Assembly (NCBI GenBank): GCA_942493345.1
Contig: OW818695.1
Coordinates: 1,302,001 to 1,366,000, forward strand
Reading direction: 5' to 3'
Source of the DNA: GWE2-42-39 sp942493345
GTDB taxonomy: Bacteria > Bacteroidota > Bacteroidia > Bacteroidales > Prolixibacteraceae
Length of the DNA: 64,000 nt
In this document: one piece after another, positions 27,966-37,787 of the stretch
How the letters are laid out: every line of letters begins with the position of its first letter
How positions within the stretch are numbered: the first letter of the stretch is position 1
Notes under the pieces: generated by a model
Told to the model about the DNA's origin: nothing
What the model saw: only the letters and a program-made list of their open reading frames with translations
Database searches by the model: none
Program-made: the position numbers and the translations under genes

Positions 27966-28358
27966 CTGTCCTCAAGCCGGACGTGCTCTTCCTTTTCCAA
28001 TCGATGAAAAGGAAGCAAAAATCTTGTCCAAACGAACCCTCCCCCGGGCGTTGGGACGGCCTGCCCGCCGTTCTGAAGAAGGGTTCAACCGGATTCTATC
28101 TTTTGCTTTTCAAACCATCTTTTTTATTGATACAAACGCAAATCAGGCTGTTTCCGCCTAAGGAGAAAAAACGTGAAGAAAACCGGCGGAGTGAGCGTAA
28201 AGAAATCTTCCCTGTTTGAGCCCGGTGTAGCCGGGTGAGTTTGGAAGATTTTAGCGAACACAGGTGGTTTTTAGCTTTTTGTCCTTCAGCGGCGGCTCTT
28301 TTTGGATACTTTTTCCAGCTGAAGGGAAAAAGTATCAGCCCGTCCGGCTAGAGGACAG
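27966..28358. repeat. Palindrome-bounded non-coding element of about 390 bp
   Basis: This fills most of the 694-base gap between glgB and the helicase. Its ends are an 18-bp inverted repeat with one mismatch: CTGTCCTCAAGCCGGACG at 27966-27983, and its near complement at 28341-28358. Inside are a two-tier stem (AAATCTTCC/GGAAGATTT, 28203-28251, enclosing CCCGG/CCGGG) and a 10-bp stem TACTTTTTCC/GGAAAAAGTA at 28307-28334. No credible gene is present, although one frame (27983-28219) is open. The terminal inverted repeat suggests a miniature transposable element or mobile structured RNA; a target duplication was not evident. Confidence 0.55.
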
Positions 28359-28471
28359 GGAAATTCATTCATGTAACGAACCTTCTTTATTGAACCCTCC
28401 CCCCCAAAAAAAAATCTAAAAGCGATTTCCCTGTGAGACCCGATGACCTGAAGCCGTCGAACCACTCTGTG

Positions 28472-29791
<1,320 letters not shown>

Positions 29792-29942
29792 GCTGCAAAG
29801 TAAGGGCTAAAAAGTCAAAGGGCAAAACGGGTCAGAAAAAGATTTTTAGGGAAACGATTACGGATTTTAAACTAACTCCTGCCTGGATTGCCCGTCATGA
29901 TACGTTAATTGTTTTTATTTATAAGGTTCACAATAACTTTCG

Positions 29943-30242
29943 TCATTCGATAATGTTTTCCACCCGGTACCCCACATATATTATGACATCAAGATTATAA
30001 TGACCTAGCTGATATATTTTCCCATCAGCAGCAGTTGTTGCAAAAAATGCAATAACTGAATTTTTATTCAACTCTTGCTCCTTGGAAATGTTCTTAATAT
30101 GTCTTGATATTACTGATTTATCTCACTCAAATAAGCCAACCTTTTGGTTTAAATTCAACCAAACGGTTTCATCTTCCAAACGAACATCAATTCTCGTTTG
30201 ATCGTCTTCTAACTGATATATTTCAATGTTTGATTCGTTCAT
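29943..30242 (-). pseudogene. RhuM-family protein remnant
   Basis: The minus strand from the ATG at 30242 reads MNESNIEIYQLEDDQTRIDV, then VWLNLNQKVGLFE, an in-frame TGA, then DKSVISRHIKNIS, SVIAFFATTAADGKIYQLGH and YNLDVIIYVGYRVE before a stop at 29943. These are the ordered N-terminal motifs of the virulence protein RhuM family, which usually exceeds 300 residues. The internal TGA sits where the family has Arg/Gly before DKSVISRH, and the last two thirds are gone. RhuM genes are often found on islands or with restriction systems. Either side of it, 29792-29942 and 30243-30498, is AT-rich sequence in which nothing else was recognised. Confidence 0.8.
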
Positions 30243-30498
30243 CGTTCATCTGTTTATTTTTTCAACGTTGTTCACTGAAATTTTCGTATCAAAATTGTCT
30301 TTCAAACTAAATTACAACGAGTGGAATAGCCATAAATAATCATTCTCTCATTTTAAAGGTTATATTATTTCTGCATTAGCTATACCTTAATTGATATTCA
30401 ATCCCCTGTAATTTTCCACCCAATTTACAAAACATATTTAGACAAACATTCCAATTCTATACACAGAGTTCTCAACTCTGTCAACAAGCAATCTCCGC

Positions 30499-31608
30499 TC
30501 ATCTCAGCCGGAACATTTTCCCCGGCAAGCTGGCCACCAGCCCTTTGAATTCGAGATCGAGCAACAGGGCTGAAACCCGCCCGGCGGGCATTTCGCAGGT
30601 TTTGCTGATCACATCAATCATCTGTTCCCCTTCGCTGAGGCAATCCACAATTTTCTGTTCGTATTCGGTTAGTTCAATAAATAATTGTTTCTGAATGACC
30701 GTTGGCATTTCCTTCCGAGTTTCCCAGCCCATCAGGAATTCGAGGTCTTCCAGATTTTCGATCATCGCGGCTTCATTGCGTTTTATCAGCAGGTTGCAGC
30801 CCCGCGAAAAAGTATCGTCAGCCCGGCCGGGAAAAGCGCAAACATCGCGGTTGTACGAATTGGCGATATCGGCCGTGACCAGCGCCCCGCCTTTTTCAGC
30901 CGATTCAACAATGACTGATACATCGGCCATACCTGCTACAATTCGGTTACGTTGCAGGAAATTCTGCCGTTCGATTTTTGTTCCGCTTATAAAATCGCTC
31001 ACCAGTCCGCCGTTTTCCAGCATCTTTGCTGCAATTGGTTTGTGCAGCGAAGGATACAGTTGATCCAGTCCGTGCGCCAATACACCCACTGTTGGCACAT
31101 TATATTTCAGGCAGGCTTTGTGCACTGCCACATCAATGCCGTAAGCCAGTCCGGAAACCACCAGCGCCGGGTACGAACGTTCGGACAGAGCTTTGATAAA
31201 CGAATCGCAAAGTTCTTTTCCGTAAGCAGTTGCATTACGGGTTCCAACCATTGAAATAATGCGGCTTTCGTTCAGGTTGGCATTTCCTTTCGAAAATAAA
31301 ATAATGGGTGCATCGTGACAATTTCGAAGTCGTTTGGGATATTTTTCGTCAAGGTAAAACAGGCAATCGACCCCGTTTTTACTGATGAATTCAATTCCCT
31401 GTTCGGCCTGTTTCAGTACATTTTGCTGAACAATCCGCCGGGCATTGACTTCCCCGATTCCGGGAATTTTGAGCAGGTTTTTCTCCTTTTCACGAAAAAC
31501 GCCTTCCGCGCTGCCCACGTAAGCAACCAGGTTTTTTACCAGTGCAAAGCCGATTCCGGGAATCAGCGAAAGTCCGATTTTGTATTTTAAATCTTCAGGG
31601 TGGTCCAT
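30499..31608 (-). CDS. dprA: DNA-processing protein DprA
   Basis: Binds incoming single-stranded DNA and loads RecA during natural transformation; 369 residues. An N-terminal helix-hairpin-helix region (LSLIPGIGFALVKNLV, LLKIPGIGEVNARRI) precedes the Rossmann-like DprA core with VGTRNATAYG, VVSGLAYGIDVAVHKACL and PTVGVLAHGLDQLYPSLH. The later ENGGLVSDF and RNRIVAGMADVSVIVESAEKGGAL also match. A C-terminal winged-helix (DLEFKGLVASLPGKMFRLR) completes it. Likely monocistronic. Confidence 0.95.
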   Translation of the reverse strand: MDHPEDLKYKIGLSLIPGIGFALVKNLVAYVGSAEGVFREKEKNLLKIPGIGEVNARRIVQQNVLKQAEQGIEFISKNGVDCLFYLDEKYPKRLRNCHDAPIILFSKGNANLNESRIISMVGTRNATAYGKELCDSFIKALSERSYPALVVSGLAYGIDVAVHKACLKYNVPTVGVLAHGLDQLYPSLHKPIAAKMLENGGLVSDFISGTKIERQNFLQRNRIVAGMADVSVIVESAEKGGALVTADIANSYNRDVCAFPGRADDTFSRGCNLLIKRNEAAMIENLEDLEFLMGWETRKEMPTVIQKQLFIELTEYEQKIVDCLSEGEQMIDVISKTCEMPAGRVSALLLDLEFKGLVASLPGKMFRLR

Positions 31609-31691
31609 TCGATTACTGATTTTTATGGCAATTTACAAAATACCAATGGAAAAGTAAATGCAATGGAATTCTGTTTGGCAAAAAAACAGGA

Positions 31692-32201
31692 TTAAAAATA
31701 ATACCGCCACGGTTTGCCTGCCCATTCGTCACCGGCATAATCAACGCCAATGCGCGTACTGATTTGGTAATTGGTGATTACAGGGGCGTCTTCAATCCAC
31801 AATCGGTCGGATATTCCGAGGTTTTCGCCGTAAAAAGTTTTGTCGAGTTGCAGTTCGCGCCCCACCCGCCCGGGGCCCGAAAAACCTTCGATGCCGCGAA
31901 TCAAAACAGCTTGCGGATTATTTTCTGTTGAAGTCACAAAATTCAGCATCCAGTACATGCCATAGATGAAATACACGTACACGTGACCGCCTTCGCCATA
32001 CATCACTTCGGTGCGGGCGGTGCGCCCTTTGGCCGCATGACAGGCCAAATCTTCGGCGCCGCGGTAGGCTTCCACTTCAGTAATTGCATAGCGTTTTTCG
32101 GTGCCGTTGGGAAAACAGCGAACCAGTATCTTTCCCAGCAATTCGGGGGCAACCTGCAACACATCGCGCTGGAAAAATTTATTCGGCAAACGGTTTCTCA
32201 T
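31692..32201 (-). CDS. DNA-3-methyladenine glycosylase (AAG/MPG family)
   Basis: Base-excision repair glycosylase removing alkylated purines; 169 residues from the ATG at 32201. A Met 12 codons upstream would overlap the O-antigen ligase gene by 59 bases instead of 23. Family motifs: ELLGKILVR, ITEVEAYRGAEDLACHA (catalytic Glu region), GEGGHVYVYFIYGMYWMLNFVT, AVLIRGIEG and GPGRVGRELQL. It overlaps the end of the upstream gene, so the two are translationally close though functionally unrelated. Confidence 0.92.
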   Translation of the reverse strand: MRNRLPNKFFQRDVLQVAPELLGKILVRCFPNGTEKRYAITEVEAYRGAEDLACHAAKGRTARTEVMYGEGGHVYVYFIYGMYWMLNFVTSTENNPQAVLIRGIEGFSGPGRVGRELQLDKTFYGENLGISDRLWIEDAPVITNYQISTRIGVDYAGDEWAGKPWRYYF

Positions 32202-33765
32202 AATTGCTGAATAAAAACAAGGAGAAAAAGAAGGCAAAAAAAGTAATGGCGTCGTGGTTGTTCAGTGTGTCTTCATTCAGGAATGAAAGCAGGACAATTA
32301 AACTGAACGTGAGCAAAAGGTAATTTTTTGTTTTCCGCTCCCTGAAAACTGGGTATGCGTAGGCGAAGCAAATAAAAAGCAACCCGACCAGCCCGAAATC
32401 AACCCAGTAGCTGAGGAACATATTGTGTGAACGCTGCCTGAATTTTGGATCGCTGAAAAACGGGTGCTCGTCGTATTTTTTCTGGTAGGCCGGGTAATAT
32501 CCGCCGGTTCCGGCGCCAAACCAGAAGTTTTCACGAATCACCTGTCCTGCAATTTTTCCGTATTCAATTCGCTGAACGACCGAATGTCCGGCCGGATTGG
32601 CCCCGTTTTTATATTCGTTGAATTCCCAGATCGTTTGGTAAATGCGGTTGTTCAGCGAATATTTGTTGGCAAACAGGTAATTCGGGATTCCTTTTTCGAT
32701 GTTGCGAATATCTTCGTCTCTGAGTTTTGAAACCCCTTCCGCATCTTTTTTCAAACCCAGGGAAGCCATGTATCGGAGCAGCGCGTATTTACTAAATCCT
32801 TCCGGATAGGTTGAATCGTACTGAAAGTTGCTCCGCTGGTTCCATGCTTCGCGCAGCTCGTCTTCAGAAACAAATAGGAAAACAAAATGCCCGTTTTCGA
32901 ATTGGTGGTTTTCCGGCTCATGGTGATACGGATTGCCCAACTGTGTTTTTGCGTTCAGTTCCTCGTCCGAAAACTCTTCAGTCTGATAAAATTCGTTGAT
33001 GCTCCGGGTGATGTACGCGCCGATAAAAACGGGGATCATCAGCATAAAAACATAAACTGAAAACCGCAACACCACATGTTTTATATGGAATGAAAACCAG
33101 AAGGCAAGCGCCAGTGAAACCAAAATAAAAACCACAATGCCGGTGAACGATTTCAGGATAAAAAGAAACAACATCAGCCAAATGACGATGGCCAGATAAC
33201 TGATTTTTTCTTTCCGCGAAGTATTCAGTTTCGGGTTGAAAACAAACCACAGCAGCGAAAAAATGGCAATGTTGATGAGCAACGAAAACCTGATGTGGGA
33301 AATGAACAGCGAAATATCACGCACATCGCGCACTTCGGTTCCCGAAAAACCGAGCCAGACGTACGTGCTGCAAAGACTTGCGAAAATCACTGCCGCAGTA
33401 AAAAACAGGATGATCGTTTTTATTTGCCTAAAATTCAGTTTTTCGGAAGTACCAATTACCAACGGGAAAATCAGTAGGGGAATCTGAATTTTCAGGTCGT
33501 GGATGCCCCACTTCAGGCTGCCGGTCCATAACAAACCGAGCAGATAAAGACCGAAAACAGAAGAAAGTAACCAAACTGACGGATTGCCGGCGAAGGTTTT
33601 CAGCTTTTCTTTCAGCCTGCCTTCCCAAAACCAGTTGACCAGAAGCAGAAACGGGAAAATGCTCATTAGCGCCTTCGACGTAGGCAAACTAACTGCAACT
33701 GCCAGCAGCAGCCAGAAATATACGTTGTGGTGTGTAATCCTTTTCGGTGTTGATGCAAAAGCCAT
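32179..33765 (-). CDS. O-antigen ligase/polymerase-like membrane protein
   Basis: A 528-residue multi-spanning membrane protein with about ten hydrophobic segments and one large extracytoplasmic loop (about residues 275-410), the layout of the WaaL/Wzy family. The diagnostic stretch FWFGAGTGGYYPAYQKKY followed by QRSHNMFLSYWVDFGLVGLL matches the Wzy_C region. It probably transfers or polymerises surface glycans in the periplasm. No other polysaccharide genes are adjacent, which is common for WaaL-like genes in this phylum. Ligase versus polymerase cannot be decided here. Confidence 0.85.
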   Translation of the reverse strand: MAFASTPKRITHHNVYFWLLLAVAVSLPTSKALMSIFPFLLLVNWFWEGRLKEKLKTFAGNPSVWLLSSVFGLYLLGLLWTGSLKWGIHDLKIQIPLLIFPLVIGTSEKLNFRQIKTIILFFTAAVIFASLCSTYVWLGFSGTEVRDVRDISLFISHIRFSLLINIAIFSLLWFVFNPKLNTSRKEKISYLAIVIWLMLFLFILKSFTGIVVFILVSLALAFWFSFHIKHVVLRFSVYVFMLMIPVFIGAYITRSINEFYQTEEFSDEELNAKTQLGNPYHHEPENHQFENGHFVFLFVSEDELREAWNQRSNFQYDSTYPEGFSKYALLRYMASLGLKKDAEGVSKLRDEDIRNIEKGIPNYLFANKYSLNNRIYQTIWEFNEYKNGANPAGHSVVQRIEYGKIAGQVIRENFWFGAGTGGYYPAYQKKYDEHPFFSDPKFRQRSHNMFLSYWVDFGLVGLLFICFAYAYPVFRERKTKNYLLLTFSLIVLLSFLNEDTLNNHDAITFFAFFFSLFLFSNYEKPFAE

Positions 33766-33927
33766 TTTTCAGTATTCAGGCAACGTTTTAAAGCTAACGA
33801 AAATCGGATAATAAAATTATTTCTGAAAACACAATGTTGAAGATTTTTCAACAGTCCTGGTTTCGGTCGCAAAAGTTTTATCCTTTGAAAATCTTTTCAT
33901 TAAAATTGAATTTGACTTGATTTCTCT

Positions 33928-33958
33928 CTTGTATTTTTGAAAAAAAGAAATACTTTTG
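33928..33958 (+). promoter_or_regulatory. Promoter of the rplM-rpsI-rpsB-tsf unit
   Basis: TACTTTTG at 33951-33958 is a perfect Bacteroidota -7 box. CTTG at 33928-33931 lies 19 bases upstream as a partial -33 element. Transcription should start near 33965, giving an untranslated leader of about 155 bases. Confidence 0.65.
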
Positions 33959-33965
33959 CAGTCCC

Positions 33966-34120
33966 GATTATTGTACGCATTCGTAGTTCGTGTAAATGAT
34001 TGAAAATGTTGGTGATATAAATCTTATTAACAGATGCTATGTTGATAAATTCCGAAAGCCAATATTGGAAAAAATGATGAATTGCGGAATTAGTGTTTAA
34101 TTTTTAATAAAAAAAGACAA
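33966..34120 (+). ncRNA. Structured 5' leader of rplM, possible ribosomal-protein autoregulatory RNA
   Basis: Between the promoter and the GTG start, the leader can fold with ATTCCG (34049-34054) pairing CGGAAT (34085-34090) around CCAATATTGG (34059-34068). Long leaders ahead of L13 operons elsewhere bind L13 and repress the operon. That parallel is the only reason to suspect regulation here; no known motif was matched. Confidence 0.35.
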
Positions 34121-34576
34121 GTGGACACACTAAGTTACAAAACCGTATCGGCAAATAAAGCCACGGTTCAAAAAGAATGGTTTGTTGTTGATGCTACCGA
34201 TGAGGTATTGGGACGTTTGGCCAGTAAAGTAGCCATGATCCTGAGAGGAAAAAATAAACCCAGCTATACTCCACATGTTGATTGTGGCGATAATGTAATT
34301 GTTATCAATGCTGAGAAAGTTCGTTTAACCGGAAACAAAATGAAAGACAAAGCATACGTCCGCCATTCAGGTTACCCGGGAGGTCAAACGATACAACATC
34401 CTATCGAAATTCTGGCTAAATATCCTGAACGGCTGGTTGAAAAAGCAGTAAAAGGAATGTTGCCAAAAAATCGTTTGGGCAGCAAACTTTTCAACAACCT
34501 GAAAGTATATGTAGGGCCGGAACATGAGCAACAAGCTCAACAGCCAAAAGTAATTGATTTAAGTACACTTAAATAA
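34121..34576 (+). CDS. rplM: 50S ribosomal protein L13
   Basis: Large-subunit protein uL13, 151 residues, with an early assembly role. The start codon is GTG, and the resulting MDTLSYKTVSANKATVQKEW is the standard N-terminus in this phylum. VDATDEVLGRLASKVA, SYTPHVDCGDNVIVINAEKVRLTG and GMLPKNRLG are conserved blocks. It is followed five bases later by rpsI, the near-universal pairing. Confidence 0.97.
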   Translation: MDTLSYKTVSANKATVQKEWFVVDATDEVLGRLASKVAMILRGKNKPSYTPHVDCGDNVIVINAEKVRLTGNKMKDKAYVRHSGYPGGQTIQHPIEILAKYPERLVEKAVKGMLPKNRLGSKLFNNLKVYVGPEHEQQAQQPKVIDLSTLK

Positions 34577-34581
34577 CGACA

Positions 34582-34968
34582 ATGGAAGTAGTTAACACGA
34601 TCGGACGAAGGAAAGCTGCTGTTGCACGCGTTTACGTCAGCGAAGGCAAAGGAAATATCACAATCAACGGAAGAGATCTGAAAGAATATTTTCCGGCTGG
34701 GACACTTCAGTACATGGTTTTACAACCATTAAATCTGATGGGTGTTGCTGGTCAGTACGATATCAAAGCCAATTTGGATGGTGGCGGTATTGCAGGCCAG
34801 GCCGAAGCAATGCGTTTAGCAATTACCCGTGCCTTGATGGAAATCAATCCTGAATCAAGAGGCGAATTAAAGCATGCTGGTTTTGTTACCAGAGATCCCC
34901 GTGAAGTTGAACGTAAAAAACCGGGTCAACCAAAAGCACGCAAGAGATTCCAATTCTCAAAACGTTAA
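34582..34968 (+). CDS. rpsI: 30S ribosomal protein S9
   Basis: Small-subunit protein uS9, 128 residues, whose C-terminal tail contacts P-site tRNA. NTIGRRKAAVARVYV at the start, GGGIAGQAEAMRLAITRAL in the middle and the basic end KARKRFQFSKR are diagnostic. It is cotranscribed with rplM. A short AT-only hairpin (34967-34989) overlaps and follows the stop codon. Confidence 0.97.
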   Translation: MEVVNTIGRRKAAVARVYVSEGKGNITINGRDLKEYFPAGTLQYMVLQPLNLMGVAGQYDIKANLDGGGIAGQAEAMRLAITRALMEINPESRGELKHAGFVTRDPREVERKKPGQPKARKRFQFSKR

Positions 34969-35003
34969 TATTTTTATCACAAAAATATTTTGCTATGGAT
35001 CTA

Positions 35004-35045
35004 AATTGCTGAGACTTCCGGCCAAGCCGGGACTACTTAGCAGTT
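35004..35045 (+). promoter_or_regulatory. Stem-loop in the rpsB leader
   Basis: AATTGCTGAG (35004-35013) pairs with CTTAGCAGTT (35036-35045) with G-U pairs, enclosing CCGGC/GCCGG around CAA. It lies 40 bases before rpsB. There is no T-run after it, so a regulatory leader or processing site is more likely than a terminator. No known family was recognised. Confidence 0.5.
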
Positions 35046-35084
35046 GCTTTTGAAAAAAAGTAAGTATTAAAAAAAAGTAAAAAG

Positions 35085-35867
35085 ATGCCAAGAACAAATT
35101 TTAATGAATTACTGGATGCCGGAGCACATTTCGGCCATCTGAAAAGAAAGTGGAATCCCAACATGGCTCCGTATATCTTTATGGAGAAAAACGGAATCCA
35201 CATCATCGATCTTCAAAAAACAGTTGTTAAAGTCGACGAAGCTGCCTCTGCACTGAAACAAATTGCAAAATCGGGCCGCAAAATTTTATTCGTTGCCACA
35301 AAAAAACAGGCCAAAGACATTGTTGCTGACCTGGCCGGTGGCGCAAACATGCCTTACGTTGTTGAACGTTGGCCAGGTGGTATGCTTACCAACTTCCCAA
35401 CCATCCGTAAAGCAGTGAAAAAAATGATTTCGATCGACAAGCTGACGAAAGAAAGCGCATGGGACAACCTGTCGAAACGCGAAAAACTGCAAATTACCCG
35501 CCAGCGCGCTAAACTGGAAAAAATACTTGGAAGTATTGTCGACTTAACCCGTCTGCCTGCTGCCTTGTTCATTGTTGACGTACTGAAAGAAAAAATCGCA
35601 GTTCGTGAAGCTCAACGTTTAGGCATTCCTGTGTTTGCAATGGTTGACACCAATTCAGATCCGAACGGAATCGACTTTATAATTCCAGCCAACGACGATG
35701 CTTCTCAGTCAATTAAATTGATTGTTGGTGCAATGACACAAGCAATTAAAGAAGGGATGACTGAACGGAAAGTTGAACGCGAAAAAGACGACGATTCAGA
35801 AGAAAGCGAAGTTGCTAACGACTTAATTGACGACGAAAGCGATGTTGAAGTTGATGAAGAAGAGTAA
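35085..35867 (+). CDS. rpsB: 30S ribosomal protein S2
   Basis: Small-subunit protein uS2, 260 residues. LLDAGAHFGHLKRKWNPNMAPYIF, ILFVATKKQAKDIV, ERWPGGMLTNFPTIRKAVKK and VDTNSDPNGIDFIIPANDDA are conserved. The last 30 residues are strongly acidic (DDDSEESE, DDESDVEVDEEE), a tail seen in many Bacteroidota S2 proteins. It precedes tsf by 29 bases. Confidence 0.97.
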   Translation: MPRTNFNELLDAGAHFGHLKRKWNPNMAPYIFMEKNGIHIIDLQKTVVKVDEAASALKQIAKSGRKILFVATKKQAKDIVADLAGGANMPYVVERWPGGMLTNFPTIRKAVKKMISIDKLTKESAWDNLSKREKLQITRQRAKLEKILGSIVDLTRLPAALFIVDVLKEKIAVREAQRLGIPVFAMVDTNSDPNGIDFIIPANDDASQSIKLIVGAMTQAIKEGMTERKVEREKDDDSEESEVANDLIDDESDVEVDEEE

Positions 35868-35896
35868 TTTAGTATTTATTAAAAAGACGATATAAA

Positions 35897-36724
35897 ATGT
35901 CAATTAGTGCAGCAGATGTAATGAAGTTGCGTAAAGCAACCGGAGCCGGTATGATGGACTGTAAAAACGCCCTTGCCGAAGCTAACGGAGATTTCGAACG
36001 TGCAACCGAAATTATCCGCGAAAAAGGGAAGCTGGTTGCCAGTAAACGCGCCGACAGAGAAGCTACTGAAGGTGTTGTTTTGGCGAAAGTTTCCGCTGAC
36101 AAAAAAGTAGGTGGTTTGGTAGTACTGAACTGTGAAACCGACTTTGTAGCCAAAAACGAAGGATTCCTTTCTTTCGCCGGAAAAATTCTCGACCTTGCTA
36201 TTGCAAGCGATGCTGCCAACCTTGATGCCGCAAAAGCAATCAATATGGACGGACGCACTGTTGAAGCACAAGTATTGGAACAAACCGGTATAATTGGCGA
36301 AAAATTGGATTTACCATTCTATGCAAGTCTGAAAGCCGAAACTGTTGTTGCTTACATTCACCCAGGAAACAAACTGGCCACTTTGGTTGGTTTCAACAAA
36401 GCCGGTGTTGATATACAAGTTGCAAAAGACATCGCGATGCAGGTTGCCGCTATGAACCCCGTAGCTGTTGATAAATCTTCAGTTCCAGCCGAAGTTGCTG
36501 AAAAAGAATTGGAAATTGCCAAAGAGAAATTCCGTTTGGAAGGAAAACCCGAAGCAATGCTCGACAAAATTGCACAGGGCGCTTTGGAAAAATTCTTCAA
36601 AGATAGCACATTGTTGAACCAGGCATTCATCAAAGAAAGCAAACAAACTGTTGCCGATTATCTGAAATCACACGACAAAGATTTGACAGTAACTGCATTT
36701 GTTCGTTACGCTTTATCTGAATAA
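35897..36724 (+). CDS. tsf: Translation elongation factor Ts
   Basis: Nucleotide exchange factor for EF-Tu, 275 residues. The N-terminal UBA-like part ISAADVMKLRKATGAGMMDCKNAL is diagnostic, followed by LNCETDFVAKNEGF, which contacts EF-Tu, then the core with YIHPGNKLATLVGF and IAMQVAAMNP. The operon ends with a terminator 24 bases downstream. Confidence 0.97.
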   Translation: MSISAADVMKLRKATGAGMMDCKNALAEANGDFERATEIIREKGKLVASKRADREATEGVVLAKVSADKKVGGLVVLNCETDFVAKNEGFLSFAGKILDLAIASDAANLDAAKAINMDGRTVEAQVLEQTGIIGEKLDLPFYASLKAETVVAYIHPGNKLATLVGFNKAGVDIQVAKDIAMQVAAMNPVAVDKSSVPAEVAEKELEIAKEKFRLEGKPEAMLDKIAQGALEKFFKDSTLLNQAFIKESKQTVADYLKSHDKDLTVTAFVRYALSE

Positions 36725-36747
36725 GAAACGATTCAAGATATATACTG

Positions 36748-36779
36748 AAAAGGCTTCCAAATTTGGAGGCCTTTTTTTA
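36748..36779 (+). terminator. Terminator after tsf
   Basis: AAAGGCTTCCAAAT and TTTGGAGGCCTTT form a long stem with one mismatch, followed by a run of seven T. It ends the ribosomal-protein/tsf transcript. Confidence 0.85.
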
Positions 36780-36781
36780 TT

Positions 36782-36837
36782 GGGTGCCGCGAATTGTATC
36801 CGCGATTAATAATTGCCACTTACAAACCGGCACACCC
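36782..36837 (+). repeat. REP-like three-stem repeat, copy A
   Basis: GGGTG at the left and CACCC at the right enclose two hairpins (CGCGAAT/ATCCGCG and a degenerate CCACTTACAAACCGG). It is the same family as copies B (37788-37832) and C (39439-39495). The following bases up to the ATG of the RAYT gene (36869) match those between copy B and the KAP gene start. Confidence 0.75.
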
Positions 36838-36868
36838 AAACGGATTGTTTCGTAATTTTAAAGGAAAA

Positions 36869-37345
36869 ATGACACCCGGTTCGTATTCGCAAATCTATCT
36901 GCATTTTGTAATCGCTGTAAAATTCAGGGAAGCATTGCTTCATCCTATCCGGCAAAAAGAAGTATTTCCATTTATTTCGGGGTTGATAAACAGCATGGGA
37001 CATAAATCGTATGCCGTAAACGGAATGCCTGATCATGTGCATATTTTCATGAGTTTTAACCCGAAGGAAGCGCCATCGGAGACAATCAAAGAAATTAAAA
37101 GGGCATCGACCAATTTCATCAATTCGAAACAGTGGTTTCCCGGAAAGTTTCAGTGGCAAAGTGGGTATGGTTGTTTTTCGTATAGCAAATCGCAGATTGA
37201 CGCGGTTGTGAAATACATCAAAAATCAGAAACAACATCATTCGAAGATGAGTTTTCGGGAAGAATATATTTCGTTTCTTCAGAAGTTTGGGGTTGAATAT
37301 GACGAGCAATATCTGTTCGATTTTATCAATCCGAGTGAGGCTTAA
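36869..37345 (+). CDS. REP-associated tyrosine transposase (RAYT, IS200/Y1 family)
   Basis: A single-strand HUH nuclease of 158 residues. The His pair is in MPDHVHIFM (residues 56-58) and the catalytic Tyr is about residue 116 in AVVKYIKNQKQHH. The start is set at 36869 (MTPGSYSQIY), because the family begins there and the longer frame from 36794 reads through repeat copy A. Its stop codon overlaps the first bases of a large palindromic cluster. RAYT proteins act on REP palindromes in cis and in trans; a gene flanked by several palindrome families fits that role and is not an ordinary IS, since no IS ends were seen. Confidence 0.9.
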   Translation: MTPGSYSQIYLHFVIAVKFREALLHPIRQKEVFPFISGLINSMGHKSYAVNGMPDHVHIFMSFNPKEAPSETIKEIKRASTNFINSKQWFPGKFQWQSGYGCFSYSKSQIDAVVKYIKNQKQHHSKMSFREEYISFLQKFGVEYDEQYLFDFINPSEA

Positions 37346-37553
37346 TCGAACCCGTACCGGGTTCTGCTTTGCTTTATTCGTTGGACTGTTACTATAATCA
37401 AATCCCTGTCTGCCGACAGGCAGGCGTACCGGATTTTTCTTTGCAAATCAATTGGAGCATTCATTTGGTGCATTTCACAATGCCGTAGGCATTGGATTAT
37501 AGTAGCAACAACAATGTGTCGGACGGTAGCTCAACCCGGTACGGGTTGGATGA
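37344..37553. repeat. Multi-stem palindromic cluster (BIME-like), copy 1
   Basis: Order of parts: GAACCCGTACCGGGTTC, TGTTACTATAATC, a hairpin around CCGTACCGG, CAATGCCGTAGGCATTG (37478-37494), GATTATAGTAGCAACA (37495-37510) and CAACCCGGTACGGGTTG (37532-37548). The TACTATAATC and GATTATAGTA arms pair, so the unit can form a branched cruciform. Compared with copy 2 it holds an extra 20 bases, CTGTCTGCCGACAGGCAGGC (37406-37425), itself palindromic, inside one hairpin. Confidence 0.85.
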
Positions 37554-37594
37554 GTGCCGCTAAAATGTGAATGAGAAAGTTGTTACGCCGTACC

Positions 37595-37766
37595 AATCGA
37601 ACCCGTACCGGGTTCTTCTCCTCATTGTTCGTTGGCTTGTTACTATAATCGAATCCGTACCGGATTTTCGAATAAAGCAGGTTCAATGCAGCAATGCCAT
37701 CGGCATTGGATTATAGTAGCAACAAGAAAAAGAAAATCCAAAATCAACCCGGTACGGGTTGGATGA
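37595..37766. repeat. Multi-stem palindromic cluster (BIME-like), copy 2
   Basis: The same ordered parts as copy 1: GAACCCGTACCGGGTTC, TTGTTACTATAATC (37637-37650), AATCCGTACCGGATT (37652-37666), CAATGCCATCGGCATTG (37692-37708), GATTATAGTAGCAACAA (37709-37725) and CAACCCGGTACGGGTTG (37745-37761). The central hairpin differs from copy 1 by compensating changes (CGTAGG against CATCGG), which keeps the stem and suggests selection on structure. Confidence 0.85.
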
Positions 37767-37787
37767 ATACCACGTTCCGAATTTTCT

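Noticed and set aside
27983..28219. Small gene of 78 codons after glgB
   Set aside because: It lies in the palindromic element, is rich in low-complexity basic residues, and has no ribosome-binding or promoter context.
37344..37766. Rho-independent terminators after the RAYT gene
   Set aside because: The stems lack T-runs and recur as two ordered copies, so a dispersed repeat cluster is the better description.
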